Source: Nocardioides plantarum
GTDB lineage: Bacteria; Actinomycetota; Actinomycetes; Propionibacteriales; Nocardioidaceae
NCBI RefSeq assembly: GCF_006346395.1
Contig: NZ_VDMS01000001.1
Span: 2,046,001 to 2,110,000, forward strand
Length of the DNA stretch: 64,000 bases
Reading direction: 5' to 3'
The notes below the pieces were generated by a model. The model was not told the origin of the DNA and made no database searches. It saw only the letters and a list, made by a program, of their open reading frames with translations. Below are positions 57,995-64,000 of this stretch, in pieces. Numbering within the stretch: the stretch's first letter is position 1; each line of letters begins with the position of its first letter. Position numbers and translations under genes: made by a program.

Positions 57995-58741
57995 ATGACG
58001 ACCTTCTCCGAGCCCGACGACCTCAGCGGCGCGACGTTCACCGACGTCGACCTGCGCGGGGCGAGGTTCGTGCGCAGCGACCTGTCCGGGGTCGTGATGC
58101 GGGCCGTCGAGCTGGGCGGTGCCGACCTCGACGCGCCGTGGCTGCTCGACGGCGGGAGCACGCTGCTGGTCAACGGGGTCGACGTGGCGCCGCTCGTCGA
58201 CGCCGAGCTCGACCGGCGCTTCCCGGGCCGCGAGCAGCGGCGGGCCGAGGACCCCGACGGGCTGCGGGCCGCGTGGGACGCGGTCGAGCGCACCTGGGGT
58301 GCCACCGTCGAGCGCGTCGCGGCGATGCCGGCTGCCACCCCCGACGTCAGCGTCGACGGCGAGTGGTCGTTCGCGCAGACGCTGCGGCACCTGGTGATGG
58401 CGACCGACACGTGGCTGGGGGGCGCGATCCTGGGCCTCGAGGCGCCGTACCACCCGATCGGCCAGCCCAACGCCGAGTACGCCGCCGACGGCTACGACCC
58501 GGCGGTCTTCGCCAGTGGCGTCCCGTCGTACGACGACGTGCTGGCGGTGCGCGCCGAGAAGCAGGCCCAGGTGCGCGAGCTGCTCGCCGTCGTCACCGCT
58601 GCCGACCTCGACGTCGAGCGCCGCAACCCGTGGTCGCCGGAGTACCCCGAGACCACCCGCTCCTGCCTGCACACGATCCTGGAGGAGGAGTGGGAGCACC
58701 ACCGCTACGCCGTCCGCGACCTCGACGCGATCACGGGCTGA
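57995..58741 (+). CDS. Pentapeptide-repeat/DinB-fold protein
   Basis: A 248-aa protein. Residues 1-60 hold a short pentapeptide-like stretch (DLSGATFTDVDLRGARFVRSDLSG, then ADLDAP). Residues about 85-245 are a DinB-fold domain (AAWDAVERTWGATVERVA; WSFAQTLRHLVMATDTWLGGAI; CLHTILEEEWEHHRYAVRDL) with the expected histidine ligands. It is probably a thiol-dependent enzyme of unknown substrate. ATG at 57995; a CAGGGT element lies 7 nt before it. Confidence 0.82.
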   Translation: MTTFSEPDDLSGATFTDVDLRGARFVRSDLSGVVMRAVELGGADLDAPWLLDGGSTLLVNGVDVAPLVDAELDRRFPGREQRRAEDPDGLRAAWDAVERTWGATVERVAAMPAATPDVSVDGEWSFAQTLRHLVMATDTWLGGAILGLEAPYHPIGQPNAEYAADGYDPAVFASGVPSYDDVLAVRAEKQAQVRELLAVVTAADLDVERRNPWSPEYPETTRSCLHTILEEEWEHHRYAVRDLDAITG

Positions 58742-58755
58742 GAGCCGGCCGCCCC

Positions 58756-58761
58756 TAGGCT
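58756..58761 (+). promoter_or_regulatory. Leaderless -10 (TAGGCT) for azlC
   Basis: TAGGCT with 6 nt to the GTG at 58768. Confidence 0.55.
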
Positions 58762-58767
58762 CGCCGG

Positions 58768-59466
58768 GTGGACCCGACGACGCGTGCCGGCCTGTGGCGC
58801 GGCGTCCGGCTCGGGCTTCCCTACGCGGCCGTGAGTGGCGTGCTGTCGCTGTCGTTCGGGGTGCTGGCCGTCCAGGCCGGGTTCACCGCGCTGCAGGCGA
58901 TCGTCACCTCGGCGCTGGTCTTCGCCGGGTCGGCGCAGTTCGCGTCGCTGTCGATCGTGGCGGCCGGCGGCGGCATCGCGCCGGCGCTCGGCGCAGCCAC
59001 CCTGATGCACTCGCGGTTCCTGGCCATGGGCGTCGCGTTCGCGCCGTCCCTGCCGGGCGGGCCGGTCCGCCGGGCCGTCGAGGGCCAGGCGGTGGTCGAC
59101 ACGTCGTGGGCGCTGGCCAACCGCGGCGACGGGACGTTCGACCGGGTGCTGATGCTCGGCACGACCATCCCGCAGTACGTCGCGTGGCTGGCCGGCACGG
59201 TGGTCGGCGCGCTGGTCGGCGACCTCGTGGGAGACGTCGACCGGTTCGGGCTCGACGCCCTGTTCCCCACCTTCTTCGTCGGCATCCTGATCGCCGAGCT
59301 CGGCACACCGCGAGCCCGGGTGGCGGCGGCGCTCGGCGCGGTGATCGCCGTCGCGCTGGTACCGATCGCTCCGCCCGGCATCCCCGTGCTCGCCGCCGGG
59401 GCCGCGGCGCTGATCGGGCTGGGCGCCGTCCGCGGTGACGCCGGCCCGACCGAGGAGACGCCGTGA
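58768..59466 (+). CDS. azlC: AzlC branched-chain amino-acid exporter subunit
   Basis: A 232-aa membrane protein of the AzlC family (GVRLGLPYAAVSGVLSLSFG; SALVFAGSAQFASLSIVAAGG; AATLMHSRFLAMGVAFAPSL; WALANR), with about seven helices. With AzlD it forms an exporter for leucine-type amino acids or azaleucine. GTG at 58768 with a leaderless -10. The stop overlaps azlD by 4 nt. Confidence 0.92.
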   Translation: MDPTTRAGLWRGVRLGLPYAAVSGVLSLSFGVLAVQAGFTALQAIVTSALVFAGSAQFASLSIVAAGGGIAPALGAATLMHSRFLAMGVAFAPSLPGGPVRRAVEGQAVVDTSWALANRGDGTFDRVLMLGTTIPQYVAWLAGTVVGALVGDLVGDVDRFGLDALFPTFFVGILIAELGTPRARVAAALGAVIAVALVPIAPPGIPVLAAGAAALIGLGAVRGDAGPTEETP

Positions 59467-59783
59467 ACCTCAGCGAGGGACAGGTCTGGCTGCTCATCGG
59501 CGCGCTCGCCGTGATGGCGGCGGCCACCAAGGCGATCGGGCCGGCGCTCGTCGGCGGGCGTGAGCTGCCGACCTGGGCGACCGGCGTGATCGCCACCATG
59601 GCCCCGCCGCTGCTCGCGGCGCTCATCGCCACCGCGGTGTTCGCCGACGAGCGCCGTCTGGCCGTGGGAGCCGACACGGCCGGCGTCGCCGTCGCGACCC
59701 TCCTGCTGCTCTGCCGGGTGCCGCTCGTCGTCAGCGCGGCGGCGGCCGTCGGCGTGACGGCGCTGCTGCGCGCGGCGCTCTGA
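59463..59783 (+). CDS. azlD: AzlD small exporter subunit
   Basis: A 106-aa protein with three or four helices (WLLIGALAVMAAATKAIGPALVGGREL; VIATMAPPLLAALIATAVFA; ATLLLLCRVPLVVSAAAAVGVTALL), the usual partner of AzlC. GTG at 59463 overlaps the azlC TGA (GTGA), so translation is coupled. Confidence 0.9.
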   Translation: MNLSEGQVWLLIGALAVMAAATKAIGPALVGGRELPTWATGVIATMAPPLLAALIATAVFADERRLAVGADTAGVAVATLLLLCRVPLVVSAAAAVGVTALLRAAL

Positions 59784-59880
59784 GCCGTCCTCCCGACTCG
59801 CCCCCACCGCCCGCCCCACCTCGGTCAATGGCACGTTCGCACTATGGCGAGCCGGTCGGCGTCACCGCGACCATGAGTCC

Positions 59881-60303
59881 ATGACCCTCCGTGCCCGCGT
59901 CGCCGTCGTCCTGATCGCCGCGCTCAGCCTGCTGCCGGCCCTGACGACCATCGGCTCGCCCAGCCAGGCGGCGGGCGAACCGTCCGGGACCGCCGCGCGC
60001 TCGGTGACGGTGACCGGCAAGGTCGTCATGTGGGGCACCCGCCGCCCGGTGCGCAACATCTACGTCGCGGCGTACGACGCGGGCGAGCGCCACCGCCTCG
60101 CCTACGACTACACCGCGTCCGACGGGCGCTTCTCGATCACCGGGATCGCCAACGGCAAGGAGGAGTTCGGCATCTACGTCCGGGGGTCGCGCTACGGCCT
60201 GCAGAACGGCTGGGTGGGCTGCAACAAGGGGGTCAAGGCGACCTTCGCGCAGGCGTGCACCTTCTCGGCCGCCGTCGGCCTGGTCATCATCAAGAAGGCC
60301 TGA
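59881..60303 (+). CDS. Small secreted protein (carboxypeptidase-regulatory-like fold)
   Basis: A 140-aa protein with a signal peptide (RARVAVVLIAALSLLPAL, cleavage near residue 31). One beta module of the transthyretin-like type follows (VTVTGKVVMWGTRRPVRNIYVAAYDAG, DGRFSITGIANGKEEF). Two Cys (GCNKG, AQACTF) may form a disulfide. Function unknown. Its end overlaps the convergent MMPL gene by 14 nt. Confidence 0.72.
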   Translation: MTLRARVAVVLIAALSLLPALTTIGSPSQAAGEPSGTAARSVTVTGKVVMWGTRRPVRNIYVAAYDAGERHRLAYDYTASDGRFSITGIANGKEEFGIYVRGSRYGLQNGWVGCNKGVKATFAQACTFSAAVGLVIIKKA

Positions 60304-62374
60304 CCCGCAGCACCCGGGCGAGCTGGTCCGGCATCGTCCAGTTGGCCCGGCCGAGCACCGCGACCAGCGCCGGGGCCAGCAGGCCACGCACGATCACCGC
60401 GTCGATGACGATGCCGAGGGCGAGCGTGGTGGCGAGGATCTTGACCTCGACCGACGGCACCGTCGACAGCGCGACGAAGGCCAGGAACAGGATCAGCGCC
60501 GCCGAGGTGACCAGCCGGCCCGTGTGGGCGATGCCGTCGACGACGGCCCGGTCGGTCTCGCCGTGCTCGTCGTAGGCCTCGCGCATCCGCGACAGGATGA
60601 ACACCTCGTAGTCCATCGAGAGCCCGAACAGGAACGAGAACGCCGCGATCGGCACCCACGTCGTGATCACCCCGGTCGCCGACTGGCCGAACAGCAGCTC
60701 GGAGCCGAACCCCTCCTGCCAGACCAGCACGGTGACGCCGTACGCCGCCCCGATGGAGATCACGTTGAGCACCAGCGCCTTGACCGGCAGCCAGACCGAG
60801 CGCAGCGCCCGGGCCAGCAGCAGGAACGTCACGACGACGACCCCCAGCACCACCCAGTAGACGTTGCCGTAGACCGCGGAGACGAAGTCGGCGTCCTCGG
60901 CGGGACTGCCGCCGACGCCCGTCGCGCCGGCGTCGGTCGCGACGTCGCGCACCCGGTCGAGGGTGTCGCGGCCCGCGTCGCTCGCCGGGTCGTCGGCGAG
61001 CCACACCTGGAGCAGCGTGTCGCCGCCGTCGCTCCACCCCTCGCCGGAGGGAGCGGCGACGGCCCCGACGCCGTCGAGGTCGCCGACGGCACCGCCGACC
61101 CGCTCGACGTCGGCGGTCGGGACGAGGAGCTCGACCGGACGGAGCACGCCCGCGGGCACCCCGTCGTCGATGGCCGCGGTCACCGCGCGCGACGCTGGGG
61201 CGTCGGTCTCGAGCCCCTCGAGCTGCGGCGAGCCGAGGGTGAGCGTGACGACCGGGGCGGCCAGGGCGATCAGCACCGCGCTGGCCCCGACGACCGTCAG
61301 CCAGCGCCGTCGTACGACGAGGGCCGCGACGCGCGCCCAGAACCGGGACCGACCGTCGCTCGACGCCCGGCGCGGCCAGGTCAGCCGCGGGCCGAACGCG
61401 CTGAGCAGCGCCGGCACCAGGGTGAGCGAGGTCGCGACGCTGAGCAGCGGGATCAGCAGGCCACCCAGCCCGATCGAGCGCAGGAACGGCAGCGGCGTGA
61501 GCACCAGCGCGGCCAAGGACACCGCGACCGTGACGCCGCTGAACAGCACCGACTCGCCTGCGGTGCGCATCGCAGCCCGCACGGCCTCGTCGTTGGCGCG
61601 CCCGCCCGCCGTCTCCTCGCGCCAGCGGGTGACGATGAGCAACGAGTAGTCGATGGCGACGCCGAGGCCGATCAGCGCGACGAGGTACTGCACGACGAAC
61701 GACACGTCGGTGATGCCGGTGAGCCCGAGCAGCGCCAGGTAGGTGCCGAGGATCGACACCGCCGCCACCAGCAGGGGCACGCCGGCCAGCAGCGACCCGA
61801 AGACCAGCGCCAGCACCACGAGCGCCCCGACCCCGCCGAGCACCACCTCGACCAGGACGCTCCGGTCCCCCGACGCGCCACCCTCGGAGAGCAGCGTGAA
61901 CCCCGTCAGCTCGACGTCGGTGCCCTCGGGCGCATCGGCCCGCGCCTGCGCGGCGAGCCGCTCGAGCCGGGGCTGCGAGGCGGCGTACGGCTCGGGCCCG
62001 GGGGTGACCCGGGGTTGGACGACGACCATCGACACGGTCCCGCCGCGACCGGTCAGGCTCGCGGCGCCCGGGTCGCGCGCGGTCACGGTGCGGGTGCCGT
62101 CGACCTGCTGCTCGACGGTGCGGGCGAGCGCGACGGCCCGGCCCTCGGCGTCCGGCCCGCTGACGACGAGGACCAGCGGGTCGTCACTCCCGCCGCCGAA
62201 CCGCTCCGCGATGTCCACGTTGGTCTCGTAGGCCGGCTGCCCCGGGAGCGCGAACTCGTAGCTGAGCCGGTCGACCGTCGTCGGGGCCAGCGCACCACCG
62301 GCCACGGCGACCACCACCCAGCCGAGGGCGACGAGCAGCCGGTGCCTCAGTACCCAGTCGGTGAACCGGTCCAT
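60290..62374 (-). CDS. MMPL-family RND-type transporter
   Basis: A 694-aa inner-membrane protein with 12 helices in two halves. Each half has the GxxxDY proton-relay motif (LGVAIDYSLLI, about residue 245; FGLSMDYEVFI, about 585) and periplasmic loops. Actinobacterial MmpL proteins export lipids or siderophores; the substrate is unknown here. ATG at 62374 is backed by GGGAGGG 7 nt upstream, and the frame upstream lacks homology. Confidence 0.92.
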   Translation of the reverse strand: MDRFTDWVLRHRLLVALGWVVVAVAGGALAPTTVDRLSYEFALPGQPAYETNVDIAERFGGGSDDPLVLVVSGPDAEGRAVALARTVEQQVDGTRTVTARDPGAASLTGRGGTVSMVVVQPRVTPGPEPYAASQPRLERLAAQARADAPEGTDVELTGFTLLSEGGASGDRSVLVEVVLGGVGALVVLALVFGSLLAGVPLLVAAVSILGTYLALLGLTGITDVSFVVQYLVALIGLGVAIDYSLLIVTRWREETAGGRANDEAVRAAMRTAGESVLFSGVTVAVSLAALVLTPLPFLRSIGLGGLLIPLLSVATSLTLVPALLSAFGPRLTWPRRASSDGRSRFWARVAALVVRRRWLTVVGASAVLIALAAPVVTLTLGSPQLEGLETDAPASRAVTAAIDDGVPAGVLRPVELLVPTADVERVGGAVGDLDGVGAVAAPSGEGWSDGGDTLLQVWLADDPASDAGRDTLDRVRDVATDAGATGVGGSPAEDADFVSAVYGNVYWVVLGVVVVTFLLLARALRSVWLPVKALVLNVISIGAAYGVTVLVWQEGFGSELLFGQSATGVITTWVPIAAFSFLFGLSMDYEVFILSRMREAYDEHGETDRAVVDGIAHTGRLVTSAALILFLAFVALSTVPSVEVKILATTLALGIVIDAVIVRGLLAPALVAVLGRANWTMPDQLARVLRVRPS

Positions 62375-62461
62375 GCGCCCGACCCTCCCGGCCGCGGACC
62401 GCACCCGCCACACCCGGGTGTGCGGAGCTCTCGCGCTCGTCGTACGCCGGGAGCGGGACCG

Positions 62462-62743
62462 CTACTCGACGACCTCGACGCCCTTCCAGAACGCCACCCG
62501 CTCGGTGATCTCGGAGGCGGCCGGCTTGGGGTCGGGGTAGAACCACGCGGCGTCGGCGTTGACCTGCCCGTCGACCTCGAGGGAGTAGTAGGACGCATCG
62601 CCCTTCCACGGGCAGTGCGACGTGGCCGTCGAGGGCCGCAGCACGGCCGGGTCGAGCGACCCGATCGGGAAGTAGTGGTTGCCCTCGACGACGACGGTGT
62701 CGTCACTCTCGGCGATGACGGTGCCGTTCCAGATCGCGCGCAT
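62462..62743 (-). CDS. Short DUF427 domain protein
   Basis: A 93-aa single DUF427 domain (RAIWNGTVIAESDDTVVVEGNHYFPIGSL; TSHCPWKGDASYY; WFYPDPKPAASEI), the minimal form of the family. Enzymatic role unknown. ATG at 62743 with TACGCT 6 nt upstream. A second, longer paralogue is at 14508-15023. Confidence 0.87.
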   Translation of the reverse strand: MRAIWNGTVIAESDDTVVVEGNHYFPIGSLDPAVLRPSTATSHCPWKGDASYYSLEVDGQVNADAAWFYPDPKPAASEITERVAFWKGVEVVE

Positions 62744-62749
62744 GTCCCG

Positions 62750-62755
62750 AGCGTA
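62750..62755 (-). promoter_or_regulatory. Leaderless -10 (TACGCT) for the short DUF427 gene
   Basis: TACGCT on the minus strand, 6 nt before the ATG at 62743. Confidence 0.55.
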
Positions 62756-62830
62756 CGCCGCAGGTGCGGGCGCTCGCGCTCGCGCGGCGGACGGCCCCCG
62801 CTCGACCGGGGGGCCTCGCTGGCTGAGCGG

Positions 62831-62836
62831 TAGCGT
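62831..62836 (+). promoter_or_regulatory. Leaderless -10 (TAGCGT) for the DUF1963-like gene
   Basis: TAGCGT with 7 nt to the GTG at 62844. Confidence 0.55.
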
Positions 62837-62843
62837 TCCGGGC

Positions 62844-63449
62844 GTGACCCAGCTGCTGATCCACGCCGGCGAGGCGGACCCCGCCAGCCCCGCCCTGCGC
62901 ACCGGCGGGCTGCCCCTGGCCCCGGCCGGCTTCGCGTGGCCCTCGTGCGAGACCTGCGACGGCGCCATGCAGTTCCTCGCCCACCTGCCGAGCGCCGACG
63001 GCCTGGCCGTCTCGGTGTTCATGTGCCAGAACGACCCCGGCATGTGCGACGAGTGGGACCCCGCCGCCGGCGGCAACAGCGCCCACGCGTTCAGCGGTGC
63101 GCTGGTGCCGCTGACCGCGCCCGCCCGCGGGGAGACGACCCTCGGCGCCGTGAGCGCCGCACGGGTCGACGAGGTCGCGCAGCCGTCGTACGGCGACGCC
63201 CGCACCGCCTGGGCCGAGCAGCACGGCGTGTCCCCACGTCAGGTCCTCGGGAGCCTCGGCGGCGAGCCGCAGTGGATCCAGGGTGACGAGACCCCGACCT
63301 GCCCGTCGTGCGCGTCCCCGATGCCGTTCGTGGCCCACCTCGAGGAGGGTGCCGACGACGCCACCGGCATCAACCTCGGCGGTGGCGGTCTCGGCTACGT
63401 GTTCGCGTGCACCACCCACGAGACCGCCACCTTCCTGTGGCAGTGCTGA
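62844..63449 (+). CDS. DUF1963/YwqG-like cysteine-rich protein
   Basis: A 201-aa soluble protein resembling the YwqG/DUF1963 family ([75 protein letters not shown]). Two CxxC knuckles (CETC, CPSC) suggest a bound zinc. Function of the family is unknown. GTG at 62844 with a leaderless -10. It is 10 nt upstream of tsaD, so they share a transcript. Confidence 0.8.
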   Translation: MTQLLIHAGEADPASPALRTGGLPLAPAGFAWPSCETCDGAMQFLAHLPSADGLAVSVFMCQNDPGMCDEWDPAAGGNSAHAFSGALVPLTAPARGETTLGAVSAARVDEVAQPSYGDARTAWAEQHGVSPRQVLGSLGGEPQWIQGDETPTCPSCASPMPFVAHLEEGADDATGINLGGGGLGYVFACTTHETATFLWQC

Positions 63450-63459
63450 GGGCCCGGTC

Positions 63460-64000
63460 ATGACGGTGGTGATGGGCATCGAGACCTCCTGCGACGAGAC
63501 CGGGGTCGGCTTCGTCAAGGACGGGGTGCTGCTCGGCGACGCGCTCGCCTCCTCGATCGACGAGCACGTCCGATTCGGCGGCGTGGTGCCCGAGATCGCG
63601 GCCCGCGCGCACGTGCAGGCGATGGTGCCGACGATGCGCGCGGCGCTCGAGGACGCCGGGCTGGCGTGGCACGAGGTCGGCGCGGTCGCGGTCACCGCGG
63701 GGCCAGGGCTGGCCACAGCGCTGCACGTCGGGGTGGCCGCGGCCAAGGCGACGGCGCTCGCGCTCGGCGTACCGCTGTATGGCGTGCACCACCTCGCCGG
63801 CCACGCGGCGGCCGACACCCTGGTGCACGGGCCGCTGCCCGACCGGTCGATCGTGCTGATCGTCAGCGGCGGTCACACGAGCCTGCTGGCCGTCGACGAC
63901 CTGGTCCGCACGCCGATCGTGCACCTGTCCGACACCCTCGACGACGCGGCGGGCGAGGCCTTCGACAAGGTGGCGCGGCTGCTCGGCCTGCCCTACCCGG
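63460..64000 (+). CDS. tsaD: tRNA N6-threonylcarbamoyladenosine transferase TsaD (partial)
   Basis: The first 180 codons of TsaD, which transfers threonylcarbamoyl to A37 of ANN-decoding tRNAs. [38 protein letters not shown], the metal motif HHLAGHAAA and VSGGHTSLL are intact. The window ends inside the gene. ATG at 63460, 10 nt after the DUF1963-like gene. Confidence 0.95.
   Translation, partial: MTVVMGIETSCDETGVGFVKDGVLLGDALASSIDEHVRFGGVVPEIAARAHVQAMVPTMRAALEDAGLAWHEVGAVAVTAGPGLATALHVGVAAAKATALALGVPLYGVHHLAGHAAADTLVHGPLPDRSIVLIVSGGHTSLLAVDDLVRTPIVHLSDTLDDAAGEAFDKVARLLGLPYP

Noticed and set aside
1..64000. tRNA, rRNA, CRISPR array, IS element or prophage
   Set aside because: None was found. 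No regular spacer-repeat series, transposase motif or cloverleaf pattern was recognised by eye; a dedicated scan could still reveal a tRNA.

Overview
The window is very GC-rich DNA from a free-living actinobacterium, most likely a Nocardioides-type member of the Nocardioidaceae. This is inferred from content: a DUF222/13E12 HNH gene, the ino1-padR-ponA and rpsF-ssb-rpsR-rplI-dnaB blocks, a CG0192-family protein, FemX-type peptidoglycan bridge genes, an ECF42 sigma factor and many leaderless genes. No rRNA is present to confirm it, and I saw no tRNA, insertion sequence, prophage or CRISPR array.

0-22.6 kb holds metabolic and regulatory single genes: a SigE-type sigma factor, a haloacetate dehalogenase-like enzyme, an APH-type kinase, the HNH gene, a pterin-dehydratase/VOC fusion, short-chain and flavin oxidoreductases, an M3 peptidase, an ECF42 sigma factor with its DGPF partner, a secreted GH6 cellulase-like enzyme, an HTH/DUF6036 toxin-antitoxin-like pair, gamma carbonic anhydrase, an MFS pump, a zinc-ribbon SDR, a truncated globin and a MerR-PP2C fusion.

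22.6-40.9 kb is a conserved actinobacterial core locus. It matches the order of the M. tuberculosis Rv0046c-Rv0058 region (ino1, PadR regulator, class A PBP, GT87-like membrane protein, rpsF, ssb, rpsR, rplI, dnaB). It is interrupted by an nfo-femX-racemase operon, an FHA-FHA-TM-protease gene convergent with a Ser/Thr kinase, and a MATE exporter. DnaA-box-like sequences recur around ssb and dnaB.

40.9-57.8 kb is the accessory part. It contains a HipBA module with an unusually long antitoxin, an unknown 177-aa protein, and a 2267-aa secreted RHS polymorphic toxin with a Hint autoprocessing domain and an AT-richer C-terminal tip of unrecognised activity. Divergent from it are two large secreted proteins (DNRLRE/golvesin-like and Ig/SdrB-like). 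Two immunity-type genes follow (DUF4265 and SUFU). Together these look like a surface-exposed competition system.

57.8-64 kb returns to ordinary chromosome: a pentapeptide/DinB protein, AzlCD amino-acid exporter, a small secreted protein, an MMPL transporter, DUF427 and DUF1963 proteins, and the start of tsaD.

A general feature is promoter layout. At least fifteen genes have a TANNNT -10 element exactly 6-7 nt before the start codon, the signature of leaderless transcription. In three cases the T-A-G of the -10 is also the stop codon of the preceding gene.
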